From contig QUOL01000006.1 of the NCBI GenBank assembly GCA_009761415.1, positions 992,001-1,056,000 of the forward strand: 64,000 nucleotides of DNA. Reading direction: 5' to 3'. Both the position numbers and the translations under genes were made by a program. A model generated the notes under the pieces. That model was given only the letters and a program-made list of their open reading frames with translations, searched no databases and was not told the DNA's origin. The stretch comes from Sarcomyxa edulis. Taxonomy: Eukaryota > Basidiomycota > Agaricomycetes > Agaricales > Mycenaceae. Positions 37,101 to 49,219 of the stretch are shown here, piece by piece (the stretch's first letter is position 1; every line of letters begins with the position of its first letter).

Positions 37101-39113
37101 GTGGATGTCGATGATTCCCGCGACCGCGTCGGCAAAGGGTCATCGGTTTCCTTTGTGATCTCGACCAGTAAATCCACGATGTCGTCAGTCTTCTCATCAT
37201 CAACGACTCTGAGAACCACTTCGTCACCAAGGATCCTCCAGACCTCTTCACTCTCCCCTCCATTCTTACAAAATTGAATGACTCGATCCGCGAGTGGCTT
37301 TCGATATGCCGGCATATCCTTCACTGATTCAAAGACTGATTCAAGAGCTGCCATCATGGCTTTTTTCGTCAACGGCCGGTTTGCCGTGACATTGTTGTCG
37401 AGCCATTGATCCCAATATTTCAGCCAGTCAGGAGAGGTGGGAGATAGATCGTGTTGATCTGACATGACGAGGGGTAGCTTGGAAGTGTCGATGTCCGTGA
37501 GATTAGGTGCAATATAGAGGAGTATGGCTGAGAGGGAAGGAGACATATTGGCCGTATGATCGCGACCGAGGAGGGTAGCCAATGATCGGAGGAAGGGGGT
37601 CGGAGCGTCATGAGGTGTGGCGAGGGGGATGATATATGGGGTATTATCAGATGTTCTGTGGTAGGAGAGTCAGAGTCTTGTAAATGCGACATGCAGGCAA
37701 GACTAACTTCAATGGCCGGATGTAACCAGCCAGATTATAGAGTGTTTCCCCGACAGCACTTGCTTCTTCCTCGTCTAATGTGGCACCCTCTTCATCCCTA
37801 GCATCCAGTTCCTGCAAGATGTCTCTCATAGTCCCAGCTACTTCCTCCAATACCGATTCTGCACTTGTGTCATATTGCACCCAAGCTTCGACCGACTTGG
37901 CCAATACCCTGGCGAATTTTCCGGCATCCCAGCCAGCTACCATAGTGAAGTCCTCCTTCGGCCACGCTCTTTCCATGAGATCTCGCTCGACGTCCATATG
38001 TCCTGGGGCACCGGAATGTGAGTATCCTACAGACGCTTCTCTGGAGATGTAAGCACGCGCGAGACGTGTAGTCAGACCTCGACGAATATAATTACGCAGT
38101 GCTCTGTGGGCGCCGACAGCGGTCTCGATAGAAGATTTCAGAGGAAACAGATGCGATTTGAGGATAGTCATGCACGAGTTGGTGTATGGACCGGTGAACA
38201 GGGATGTAAGGGTCTCTGATATTTGAGTTTCAGGCGTCGATGCAGGCACAGACGCCGATACGGGAATGACGGTGAGACGCGGTAAAGGATTGGCGAAGAA
38301 GGCGAGAGCTCTGAAGAGAACCGGCAGGATATTTTCCAAATATTTTGGATCAGATAAGGATTTGAGTTGTTGTGATAAATGGGACAGATAAAGATTTATC
38401 GCGATAGTGGAGTGATTGGTGGTGTCGAGCAAGTCGGCATAGAAATCGAGCACTCCGGCCAGCTCGTTTTCTGGAATTCGGGCGACAATCTCGGGGTTGT
38501 CGACCGCGGAGGTGAGACATCCAGCCATAAAGCTGATACTACGTTCTCTTTCCGGATCTGATCCGTCCAAGCCATCGAAAGCTCCTTGTATCCAAGACTT
38601 GATGAGATTAAGAAAAGGTACCTCGATGCCCACGACATCGGTGCCGCCCTTCGTTAGAGCGCGTAATGCTTTGAGTCGTGCTTCCCACAAGTCAACAGAC
38701 CAGGTAGTATTTCCACCTAAGAAGAGAGAAAAGTATGCGAATCTGTCTGCGGTGGTCAGAGGTACGCCCTCGTTATTCTCCCAGTAGGCAGACATGATAT
38801 CGTATCCGGCACATTGAAGGGCTAGAGGTGAATCCACTGCACATAGGGAAGCTAGCACTGGATTTAGTCGTGAGTAGTGTGGTAGTGGGCTGGTAGAAGC
38901 CAACGAAGATGCAAGAGAACGAGCGTGTAATAGACTGGGAACGGCAGGGGGCGTCAGAGCATCAATCAAAGCGTCGATTGGGAGTGTTGGGGCGGCTGGA
39001 CTTGGAGAAGGGGAAGCATCTTGAGTAGGTCGTGGTCGTCGCCATTGAGAGAGAAAAGAATTTGTGGATGACCTAGGACGAGTAGAACGACCGGGCTCGA
39101 CATCAAGGGGCAT
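34186..39113 (-). CDS. tsc2: Tuberin homologue, Rheb GTPase-activating protein
   Basis: Predicted Tsc2, which with Tsc1 stimulates GTP hydrolysis on Rheb and so restrains TORC1. Three exons join in phase to 1603 residues: 37708-39113, 35261-37655, 34186-35196. Residues 1-1260 are alpha-helical repeats like tuberin's N-terminal and middle parts. The last 300 residues are the Rap/Ran-GAP domain: LPKFFGSLDRVPVIDTHKVG, YTRFLEGIGRLINLRGQ, YAWWDDIGQILYHTATMMP, and RHIGNDYVRIVWNDSG, which carries the catalytic Asn thumb (the N of GND). A TTG-initiated extension is possible, but the first ATG is at 39111-39113. Only 98 bp separate it from the stop of the upstream nuclease gene, so its promoter likely lies inside that gene. 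Confidence 0.9.
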
Positions 39114-39210
39114 CGCGAGGAAGAGCCTCAATTATTATTTCACACTAAAAGATTCAAAAATACATTCCTTAAAATACATTCATTCATTCAGGTATCATGT
39201 CATCAAGGTA

Positions 39211-42200
39211 TCACGTCAAGTCAATAATATCTACAATCTTCGCTATCTTTTTGACCGCCGACCTTTTCTTCACCTTGAACGTCTCTTTTAACGACGGTTG
39301 TAGAGTATGGGGCGTATCTGAATCACTCGAAATGTTGATAACGTCCAAGACTTTCGTCCGACTCGGGGAAGCTCGAATGGGTGAAGGTGACGGTGGCCTA
39401 CAAGCTGTCAATTTCCCCACCATGAATCCTGGAGATGCTACACGGTGCGATCTGGGTGATGCCTGTTCTCTGGATTTTCTAGGTGACTTGCGTATACGCG
39501 CTTCGCGAGATTCAGATCCAGAGGATATAGTGGAATTCTTGCGACCGTTCTTTGCATGTAGATTAGACACGCTAGTTTCGAAAGGATCGTTACCGCTATG
39601 TGGGACGGTGTGTGGTATCGCAGATGACGCGACAAGGCGTGCTGGAGATGGAAGAGCGTCCGAATCATCACTCATGTTAGCACCGATCGGCTTCAAACCG
39701 AGACGACATGAATCGGACTCCTCGCTGACGTCGACGAAATCAGGTTTCGACTTTGTTTTGAGAGGTGCTTTTGTCCGGACGGATGGGCCTTTGCTGCTGA
39801 AGAAGGTTGCGATATCTTTGGTGACGGGTGCAGGCACCGCTGTAGTTTTGATCTTGCTTTGGATTTTGCGGTTGATTTTCGCTACTGGCATCAGGGTCGA
39901 TTTCGTTGTGAGATTTTCGGGACGGCTGAATACGTCGTCAAACACCATAGGAAAGGGTTTTGGTGTCGGAGCTTTCCCAGTTGTACCATCGCGTAGATCG
40001 TTGGACATAATGGCAGTCTGACGAGAAGGTCCAGGGGCAGATGCTTTATCGGCGGCAGAAAGGGCAGCAAGGATTGAGGAAGATACAGGTGGATTGGAGT
40101 CTTCGTCGCTGAGGTCAACAAACTTGGGTTTAGCTCTCGGCTTTGGACGTGCTTTCACAGGAATCGGCTTGCTGACAGCTAGTGGGGATGAGACTGTTGT
40201 TGATTTGGTAGGCATATGGTTCCTGGACTTTTTGACAGCGAAAATAGCCTTGAGGTCTTCCCGTACGCCACCCTCGTCTGAATGCGGTGGCTCCAGTTCG
40301 TAAAACGTTTTCGCCAGATCCTCCCGAGCACCCCCTTGGTCCTTAGTGTATTGACCCTTTCGTATTGGAGGCTTGATTGTCGGTAGTTCGTCTGACTCGT
40401 ACAAATCGGAGTACTCTTCCTGCTCTGGTGCGGTCTTTGCTTTGCGAGTTTTCTTGGGTGCAGTGCTGCCTGCGCGAATTTTTGGCTTTCCCTTCCCAGC
40501 TTTCTTTGCTCGTTTCTGCTCTTCTATCTCTTCAAACTTTGCCACCACGTCCGGTTCTGCCAAACGGACGATCGAGGCCGGTATCCACACTCGTAGATGA
40601 CTGGAGGGATCTGGAGGAGGCTTACCCTTGCCACCCTCCTCGTCATCGTTCTCATCTTCCTCGTCATCAAGTTTTTCGACGTCTTCTGGTCGACGTATCC
40701 CCATTACGCCAGCTTCTGTCAGACGCACAAGTTGAGCTGGCGCAACCTCTATACGGTATTCCAAAATCCCATCGGTAGATGCATGTGTTCTCGTCGAATG
40801 AATCTTGATAATGAAAGGACCCTCGTCGTCAGAAGAGTCATCATTGGTATGGCCATGCAGTTGTAACGAAGAAAAATGTTTCGCGATCATCTTTGAAGGA
40901 CTGCCCACTATGAGCGAAGTACCGGTCCTTTTAGGGGTCGATGGGCCATCCCGCTTGGCTTGGTCGGCATTCAGGGCTGCACGGCGCATGATGCGCAGCA
41001 CGGCAGACGGCCAGATGACAGTCCTGAATCGCTTGATGATTCTCGCTTTATAACCCCATTCGAAGTAGAACTCGCAAAGGGCTGCAATCTTCCCCAAATC
41101 GGGTTCCTTATCCCATGTTATCTCGAGTCTGTTTCTCGCACTGCCTACGGTCTCCGATGTGACGGGTTGAGTGTAGGACAAGAGCACGTCGAGATTGGGA
41201 AAATCTTCGGGGACCGACTTAGCCAGAGAAGGATGTTTTTTGCCAATGTTACCGCGCGAATCAGTGCGTAGCTCATGTCGAAGCTCATTCCTCCAGTTCG
41301 AAAAAAAGGCCGGCAACATTTCTCGAGGAAGATTGATGGCAGCCTCATACAAAGAGTCTCCTAGGCCACATTTAGCCAAACCGTGTGCAGTCTTGACTCC
41401 ACACCGGGTAAGCCCCGCTTGGTGGTAGTCACCCCCGCTAAGAAGTCCTATCAGAATCATGCCTCCACGGGTGAGGGTCACATCTGGATGACTAGACAGG
41501 TCCTCCAAATAGTAGACCTTTGTGTGATTCTTGTCGTCTCTGCCATCAGAATTCAATACAGGATTGGCACGATTGCCGGACAAGTTGTTACTTGGACTGC
41601 ATATTGAGGCTCAAGTTAGACATTATAGTGAAGACATGATTCGACAACTGACTTGCGAATGACAGTGGTAGCACCAAATAAGAAATTATCGACGTCGTCG
41701 GAAAGTACAGCATCTATGACGCCGATACGATTCAGATAGGCCAGCTCAGCTTCAGCTTCTCCAGGAGCCTGATTCCGACATTAAGTTCATGAGACCTTGT
41801 TGAGAAATACTGCTTACCATTCTCCACTCATAACCATACGCTTCGATAATAGCCTTCATCCCAGTGGTCAATAAATGGGCCGATTGGTCGATCTTCTTTC
41901 CCCGCTTTATGGTTGGTCTTCTAGGCCCATCGAACACGAATAGTGGTAGGAACGGGGCTCGCATGAGGGTGGCACAGCGGAAGAAAAGAGTTCTTAATTG
42001 TGGATTTTCGCCTTCTTTGCCATACTCGGCATGGAAAAACCAGATGCTGGCATCGATGCCGACACGGAAACCACGTAGTCCATTGGAGTTGGCCTCAAAC
42101 CCATCAACGACGGCCAATTCTGTCAGAGAGCGAGTCTTCCCTGCGGGTCTTAGGAGCTGGTACATTGTTAAAGGGGAGTCACGGTTGCAAGGAGAGGTGC

Positions 42201-42228
42201 TCACATCCCACAGACCTGGAACACCCAT
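39211..42228 (-). CDS. Yen1/GEN1-type Holliday-junction resolvase
   Basis: Predicted structure-specific 5' flap/Holliday-junction nuclease of the XPG/Rad2 family, acting in the nucleus during repair and mitosis. Four exons join in phase to 954 residues: 42205-42228, 42156-41818, 41653-41768, 39211-41596. The first exon encodes just MGVPGLWD; splicing gives GLWDLLRPAGKTRSL. The N-region shows the acidic residue in VGIDASIWFFHAEYG and the FVFDGP strand. The I-region has APGEAEAELAYLNR and DAVLSDDVDNFLFG, then the H3TH part GGDYHQAGLTRCGVKTA. A chromodomain-like stretch and a long disordered tail follow, with short acidic/hydrophobic words (VDLSDEDS, VINISSDSD, VDIIDLT) like SUMO-interaction motifs, as in Yen1. 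Confidence 0.9.
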
Positions 42229-42432
42229 AGACCCCCTCAAAGATGTAGAAGTAGGATAGAGGGAAAGAAAGTCTATATGATTGCGCGGAGATTGGCGCTC
42301 AACGCTCGATTTTCGGAGCAACCGACGAGCTGCAGATCAAAGTCACGGTCACGACTCGGAAGTGGCGTTCGAAAACTTCAACGTCACAGACACGTGCCTG
42401 TGACCTTGATAAATCTATATCCCTCGATTTGC
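42229..42432. other. Short intergenic region
   Basis: Two hundred bp between the nuclease ATG and the stop of the upstream kinase gene on the same strand. No distinct motif recognised. Confidence 0.4.
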
Positions 42433-43599
42433 CTACAATGGTACCGTAACTACGCGTCGCAACACCTCGTATATATCCGGTCTTGAGTTCGAATCTCTAG
42501 AGAAGCAGTCATCCAGCAAGGCCCACAGTCTATCATCCATCTTGTAGTCTGGATCGTATCTCTCGCGACCAGGTTTTCTGCGTTGTTCGCGGGTGACAAG
42601 TGAATGCAAAGGCGGGGTTGGACCCTGTCTAGTCAAGACCTGCATCAAATATTAGATCAAACCTCAAAATCTCTCCACACCAAAAGCTTACTTGAAGAAC
42701 GACCAGTCCATACGCGTATACATCGGACTTCTTGGTAGTCACAGGTTGAAAATTGTCGCTCTCTATATCTGCATCTGATATGAAGAGCTCGGGGGCCATG
42801 AAAGCCGGTGTTCCAGAGAAAGCTGTCGTAAACCCGCTTTGGTTTAGGATTTTTGATATCCCAAAATCGCACAAACAGGGGATGGGAACGTTATTGTCCC
42901 CGTCATAAACAAGGACATTCTCCTGAACATATGAGAAGAGAGTCAATGGAGCGGAACTATAAGTCGTAGAGTAATGCCTAGTAGCACTCACGCCTTTTAG
43001 GTCACCATGTACTACATCCTTCTGGTGGAGATACACCAGCCCTTTAGTTATCCCAATGACCTGCTCCCGTGAAGAAAACTGTAGTTCGTCGTAGATATAA
43101 CACTTACCAAACTTCGTCGATCTGCGTCCGGGCAATCTTCGAGATAGGACATCACATCTCCGAGATTACAATACGGAGAAACCAGGCCATGGGAGAGGCC
43201 CAGCTCGTGGTGATACAGGCCCAAAAAAGTCAGCACATTTTCGTGGTTCAAATCACTCCAAAGCCTGGCTTCCCGATTCAGTTTCTGTATGCTTCGTCAG
43301 ACTCAAATGTCTCAAGAAGACAAAAGGAATGCGAACCCTTCTCAAGTTTGCCGAAGTGACTGGATCAGTGGTCCGACCCCGAACTCGAAGTATCTTGACA
43401 GCAACAGGGACAGTAATACCTTCCGACTTGACTAATTGCGCTTTGTGAATGTCAGAAAATCCTCCCTTGGCAAATGAGACTGTTTCAAGGTTGCGAATGC
43501 TAGCCGTCAGGTTCTTACCAACGTAGAATTAGACTATGTCAAAGATACGTTAAGATGTTTGCTCACTTGGCGAGAGTCTTCCTCTTCTTCACGTAACAT
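42433..43599 (-). CDS. TKL-type protein kinase, possibly the C-terminal half of a fusion
   Basis: Exons in phase: 43567-43608 (ATG 43597-43599), 43337-43513, 43108-43284, 42992-43060, 42692-42922, 42433-42639. Motifs in order: glycine loop SFAKGGFSDIHKAQ, ATP lysine in VAVKIL, HGDLKG catalytic loop, CDFGISK, FMAPE. Like the kinases at 3-6 kb it has HGD for HRD. The 69-bp exon coding for the loop before HGD has exactly the same length as in the gene at 3101-4380, pointing to common descent. As a separate gene it would begin MLREEEEDSRQ, only 46 bp after the stop of the nucleotidyltransferase. The first exon is also open upstream of that ATG to a good acceptor, so splicing into the upstream gene is likely (see findings). 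Confidence 0.8.
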
Positions 43600-43644
43600 G
43601 GCTGTAATCTGTTGCACACCGTTTGAATCTGGGGCGCGTTTTTA

Positions 43645-45579
43645 TCAGTCGAATACACGTACAATATTTTGTTCTTCTGATTGTGGAGTGGGTGACGTAG
43701 ACCTTGGCTCGCATACAACGTCTGGGATGGAGACAGGAGGATGGGTGCTACCTTTGAATATATCTGCAGCACGTTGGAACTCTTTCCTGATCTACACGGG
43801 ACTATTGAGTATGTCTTTGACGGATAAAGAAGTAGAAATTTCACCAGTTCCAATCCTTCATCTGTCACGCACTGTGCAACATTGAAGTCAAAAAGAAATG
43901 GATCCTTGAGTTGAGCGCTTGTTAAACAACATCACGAACTTTTGAGACCGGAAACTTACCTCGATGCAAAATTCATTCCAAATTCTTTGATCACCGAACC
44001 TGCCAATAGGAAACTGTCTCGCTTCTGAATTAGCGGTCTGGTCTCGACGAACAGATGAGCTTACATCGTGTTCCCAACCTTTGACCGACTTTCTTAAGAG
44101 TCCTCGCGGTAAGGACACTATTCCTTCACCGTAGAAAAATTCACGGGCGTAGTAGTCAAATAGGTCACTCAAGCTAAAGTTACATGGGGGGCGTTAGCCG
44201 ACGCAACATATCCACTACGAGTCACTTACAGTTGTCCAACGGTTTGATGATTTCCCGACCGCCAGTAGGACATGTCTCCGTCACAAAACCTATGTAGGTT
44301 GAGACGCTTTGAGGTAAGAGATAGCAAACGTATCTACATACCACGTATTGTATCCATCTGTCTGGAACAATAGCTAGTGAGGCTCCTTCATAAACGAGTG
44401 CATACAATTTGTGACACTGACTGTTCTTCCAGTGGCTGCACCAGGGACGGGCATTTTCTGGAGGTTTGGTAGAACAGGAGGCGAAGAAATGTGGACGAGG
44501 AAGTAGATGACAAGCAAGATATATCCGTATGACGAAAGTGTTCCCGAATCAGGAGAATTGATTTGCCTGTACATCGGACTTCAGAGACAACACAAAGAAA
44601 GCCCTGAATCGATCAGACTGACCGTTGCTTAGCCCAAAATTTGACTGATCGAAGGGCGATGTTCCTGCTAAGTGTTTGTTTTGTTTACGAGACACCGAGA
44701 ACGTACCGAAAAGGACAATGGGCCCAACTCGATCAGGATCAATCTGACGGTAATGCTGCAGAAGCCGGGTATTTTCCACCGACAGTCTGTTCTCGAAAGT
44801 GATATCGCACTCGATGCCTAATGGAAGGGCATCTGATGGACCAATGGACAACTTGATGCTCGGTATTCTAGTATGCGAACGAGCCTTGACGTCGAACTTT
44901 GTCTCTAGTTCACGAGACTGAGCGAACAATTTTGATTGGAATGATGGGAGTCCTCACTGGTGGTAAGTAGGCTGGCCAGGGACTCGATAAGACGAATGGC
45001 CGGTAAGCGCCTTGTTGAGCGCATGAAGCAACAAATGTCAACATCTAGACATGCTGTCTGAGTAATCTACGGATAGTGTGCAGAAGCGGTCAACATCTCA
45101 CCAGAATTCTGGAGGTCGAAGCCATTTGCAGTGCTTCCGAAAAATTGTAAACCACTCTGGGGCTCTAAGTTCTTCTGGATGAGTTGTTCTAAAATAGCAC
45201 GAACTTCCTCCTTGGCGTTTCTTTCCGTTTGGCGGGGTTTTTTCTGAGCCATAAAATTGATAACAGACCTAGACAGATCGACGAGATAGCGACTCTCCGG
45301 GCTATATGGCACGGAGATACTCGCCTGTCGTGGCACATTTATAAGTGGCCAGTTCTAAAGACGTATCGGTACTCTGTTCGTCATAAGTGAGACTAGCAGA
45401 CTCACCTCGTGAGGAGAGAACGAAACCGGATCCACAATTCTTCCAGATATCGCAGAGCGCTGGCTGGGATCGATCCAAACGCCATCTTGGAGCGCTTCCA
45501 GCCCAAGGTGAATACTAAGCAGATTTTGATAGAGGTAATCACTCACTGGTCCGACGAGATATATGCCGAGGAGAGTCAT
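43645..45579 (-). CDS. Cid1-like non-canonical poly(A)/poly(U) polymerase
   Basis: Predicted terminal nucleotidyltransferase adding A or U tails to RNA. The N-terminus (ATG 45577-45579) is uncertain. The catalytic exons show AKEEVRAILEQLIQ, then FGSTANGFDLQNSDVDICC, the G-S and D-x-D motif. The third Asp appears in GIECDITFENRLSVENTRLL, followed by VKFWAKQRQINSPDSGTLSS, the central-domain helix of the family. A PAP-associated domain follows (SLSDLFDYYAREF, IEDPFLFDFNVAQCVTDEG). The last coding exon before the kinase ends PQSEEQNI. Without further splicing it runs five codons (VRVFD) to TGA at 43645-43647. One internal join near 44930-44970 could not be put in phase and may hold an extra intron or a frameshift. 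Confidence 0.75.
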
Positions 45580-46174
45580 GCCTGGAAGAGTCTTCCTTGT
45601 GAGGGTGGAGGGGAGGCATACTGGATGAAAGCGAAGAAAGAGATGCTCTTTGGCGCTTGTTCCCGAAGTAGAAATATATAGTATTACTTAATTCCACCCG
45701 TCTTCGATCGAAGGTAGAGCGTATGCTGCAAGTCAGACCCCCATCAAAGAGCTGCACGAGTGTGTGGCACTGAACAGGAGCAGTTCATAGGTGACTCGAG
45801 TTCCAGGTGAAGAAACCTGAATAACGGCCAACGGCTAATCGACCAAGCTAAAATACAAAACAGACAGTAGACTGTCGAAGACTTGAGAGCTGAGGAACGT
45901 AGAAACACATTGAAGAACAGAAGTGACAAGAAGGGCCAGAGTCCAGAGCGTGAGTGAAAAAGAGAATCACAAGTTTGAAGAGACGGACAATGCGACACGA
46001 CTGAAATCTAGAAGGCATCTGCTTGAGAGATGCTCGAGCGGTAGCAGTGCATGAATTCCAAACCTTCACAACCTTGTTTTGCCTGAGCCAAGCCCTGGAT
46101 ATGACCTGCTTCAATTTCTTTCCCTGCCTCGATATTCGCGACATGTCGTTTTTTTGCCAAGATCTAGAAATAGG
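45580..46174. other. Intergenic region, no supported gene
   Basis: About 0.6 kb upstream of the nucleotidyltransferase. Short minus-strand frames are present, but none joins by plausible introns or has a recognisable product; possible 5' exon of the nucleotidyltransferase. Confidence 0.3.
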
Positions 46175-46766
46175 TCAAATGACCGCGCATATAGGCAGAG
46201 AAAAGTGATCCGGACAGACCAATAGGGATTGTTGTTCATTTCTGACCCGTAACCAGAGTTTTCGAATTTCATCTTCGGCTGAAGCATAGTCGAAGACGAA
46301 TTTGGTATACAAAGTGTCACTGTCAAGAGTGAAAGTCGACTCGAGAGAGTACGAGATTTTATATATGTACTAACATTGCGTCTGTCGCATTCTTGAAGTC
46401 TTCTAGAGGGGCAGTTAACTGAATAAGACGTTATCGACGTGAGAATATAGAGGAAGAGGACAAGCACAGATTCAAACGTTTTGTTTGAGCTGATTCTTTG
46501 TGATCTGTAGTAAACGGGTTTCCTTCTCTTTCTTCTTCTTTTCCGATACATCTGATGGTGTTCAGGAGAATCAAGACGCGTTGGAACGAAGCGCTCACTC
46601 TTCATTTGCTCTGCGATTGTAGCCAGAAGTCTATTTTCTAAGTTCAGCATGACAGAAGATGACAGCATAGAATGACATACACGGCGTCGTCTCCATTGGT
46701 AGATTGCGACGAGGGAAGATCCAAGTCGTCATGGTCTTTTGGTTGTACTCGACGTGCGGTGCTCAT
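46175..46766 (-). CDS. Small hypothetical helical protein
   Basis: Not recognised. It starts MSTARRVQPKDHDDLDLPSS at 46766. Later pieces read NRLLATIAEQMKSERFVP, then SEKKKKEKETRLLQITKNQL, LTAPLEDFKNATDA and DTLYTKFVFDYASAEDEIRK, ending ...FSLPICAVI at 46175. The middle is highly charged and probably coiled coil. The exon 1 to 2 join does not keep frame with the nearest signals, so that border is unresolved. The later joins are in phase and use normal signals. Confidence 0.4.
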
Positions 46767-46858
46767 GATGGTGTTAGGAAGAGACGCGTTACGGTCACGT
46801 TGAGTGTCATGTGGTGTGACGGCGTTGAATAACAACAAGATATTAAATAGGATAAAGT

Positions 46859-49027
46859 CTACCTAGCATATGGATGGAAGCTGTGCTGCCCACGGTTCGA
46901 TATACGCGCTGGACCTGGCCCAGCATTCATAGACATCCTACCGAAATTCGGGTTCATGACGCCCATCCCCGGTCTCATGCCCATCATACCCCCAACACCA
47001 ACGGGCCCTCCTACCCCAGTACCTCCGTTGCCCATCCCAACTGTCCCCATTCCCATACCTACAGGTCCCATACCTAGGCGCATCGCACCCATGCCACCCA
47101 TTCCACCCATGCCATTCATATTGTTCATCCCGTTCATCCCACCCATCATGTTCATACCATTCATACCACCCATTTGATTGTAACCGTTCATCCCCATCCC
47201 CATAGCCATAGCCATTGGATTCATATTCATCATCGGCATGCCACCTCCCATCATCGGCACCTGGCCCATGGATCTTTGGTAGAGCATCGTCATCGGATTA
47301 GGCTGTTGAGGAGCTATATATGGGAGGGGCGCTGACGGGGTTCTCGATTCGCGATCGTTGAAGAAGGGTTCACGGCTGTTACTGGTGACTGCGTTTCGCG
47401 TTTGATCGCGCTGACTACGAGGCTGGGCCATTTTTACTTCGATCTGAAATCAAGCTGATCAATATGGTATGTCTTCTGTTGCATTACAAGTCAAATACCT
47501 GTTTATCATCTAAAACAAGCCCTATTTTTCCAACTAATTGATCTGCGTTGCTTGCGTCTTCGAATGTAACAAAGCCAAAACCCTTTGAGCGATCGTGATT
47601 TAGCCGATCTACCATGACAGTAGCGTCTACGACCTGGATGCGAAAAGGTCAGAGGATTGATGCTGTTTTGATATTAGTATGTCCACTTACTTTGCCATAT
47701 GCACTGAAGAATTCACGCATAGACTCAGATGTAGTGGACGGCGATAAGCCACCAACGAAATATCGCGTATTCCGCAGATGCTCCTCTCGAGGAATGGCCC
47801 GCTTTGGGTCTATCTATGGTCAAAAATTTCGATATCAGAAGGACCGCTGATAAGCGCAGAAAAGGATTCATACCGCTTTGCCGTCCAAAAAGTGTTCCCG
47901 GACAACGACAGCATTTACGGAAGAAGGATCTTCAAAGGTTAAAAAGGCAAAACCTCGCGAAGTCCCAGCCGGATCCCGCATAATTGTGCATGCATCCACC
48001 TTCCAAGAGGTGAGGACTCCAAGCCGACAGTGTGAGACAACTGTTCTGTTACCTTGCCAAATTCGGAGAAATAGTTCCTTAGACCTTCTGCTCGAGAGAG
48101 GGACATAAGATGGACATCATGAGGTGATTAGCGTCATCATAGAGTTGACAATATGTGCATAGATAATATACCATCTGTTGTATCCCAATTGAGACCACCG
48201 ACGAACATTTTGCTATCAACGGCGACCGCATAGGAAGAACCAAGTGAAGTATGTGTCAAGATAGTTGTGGAGGTACGGCGAAGGTTGAATGATAGTGGGA
48301 TGATATCGAAATTAGTATCCGCGAGGCAAGAGTGAAATGTAAGACAAGTATGGTCACAGAGCATAGAAGTGCGACTGTAGAATGTATCGTAGCTTGTAAC
48401 TGCTCATGGCCAGTATACGTGAACAGACGATGATAAAGACGGTAAACAAACAGTATGTTTTCTGTCCAGATCCGTCCAGCGCATGTCGCCACTCTGCGCA
48501 GCGGGTGAAAGCCATCGAAATAAAATGTCAGACGGAAATGGCTTACCCGGCGTCATGCATTTCTGAAGGTTTTTTCCCGAATATACTGTCCGAAGCGGGG
48601 CCAGGGGCCGAGCCTTCGTGTGTCGCAATAGCTGAAGGTCCAGCAATTGCCGTTCGAGGATTCAAAGGTAATGGTATTTCGGACCGTTGTTGACGTTCTT
48701 GACTGGGAGTTTGTTGATATGCGGAGAATTGTTGTGCTATTTGAGCAGAATATGATAGTGCAGCCGAAGCAGGAGAAAGTGGTTTTGGAGGAAGAGAACT
48801 ATGAGTATCCTGTTTGACATTTGATGAGGGGGAGTGTGAGCTAGAGCTGGCGTCCTTATGCGTTGGTGTGGAAGGACCGTCTGTTGATGCTTGCTCTTGG
48901 ATAGGCACAGCGAACTCGTTGTCGTCGTCGCCGTACAAGTCTTGAGTTGCAGGGGGATTAGTGAGGATAGATACGTGGTAGTTGGACACTTACCGCCATA
49001 AAGATCGGAGTCTCCGGGTTTCGACAT
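46859..49027 (-). CDS. Tandem-RRM hnRNP, Hrp1/Nab4 type
   Basis: Predicted nuclear-cytoplasmic RNA-binding protein like yeast Hrp1, involved in mRNA 3'-end processing and export. The N-terminus MSKPGDSDLYGG is followed by a disordered Ser/Pro/Gln-rich region (QIAQQFSAYQQTPSQ). RRM1 has KMFVGGLNWDTT (RNP2) and SRGFAFLTFED (RNP1). RRM2 has RYFVGGLSPSTT and SKGFGFVTFED. The last exon is Met/Gly/Asn-rich (about 47000-47290), a low-complexity tail of the sort that drives condensation, and ends ...GQHSFHPYAR. At least six exons. The intron upstream of RRM1 is longer than most here. Confidence 0.85.
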
Positions 49028-49219
49028 CTAGTTGTGGTTTTGGGATTATTGAGCAAGTGAGGAATCAGGGAGATGGAGATTTTGAAAGGGTTCAGTTGAC
49101 TTGTAGGCTGTGACGCGCTGTGACACTCGTGGCACTACCTGTCACAATCCGGGATATTTGCATGAAAAATACAGTAAAATATTACAATGCCACACAGCAA
49201 GCAGCAAAAATAGACCAAA
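49028..49219. other. Short tandem intergenic region
   Basis: About 190 bp between the RRM gene ATG and the stop of the VHS gene, both on the minus strand. Nothing distinctive seen. Confidence 0.4.

Noticed and set aside
39197..40021. 274-codon plus-strand frame
   Set aside because: Antisense of the disordered tail of the Yen1-like gene; low-complexity composition explains it.
42433..45579. Simple annotation artefact of two adjacent genes
   Set aside because: Considered, but the in-phase junction, normal intron length and lack of room for a promoter keep fusion as the better reading until transcripts are seen.
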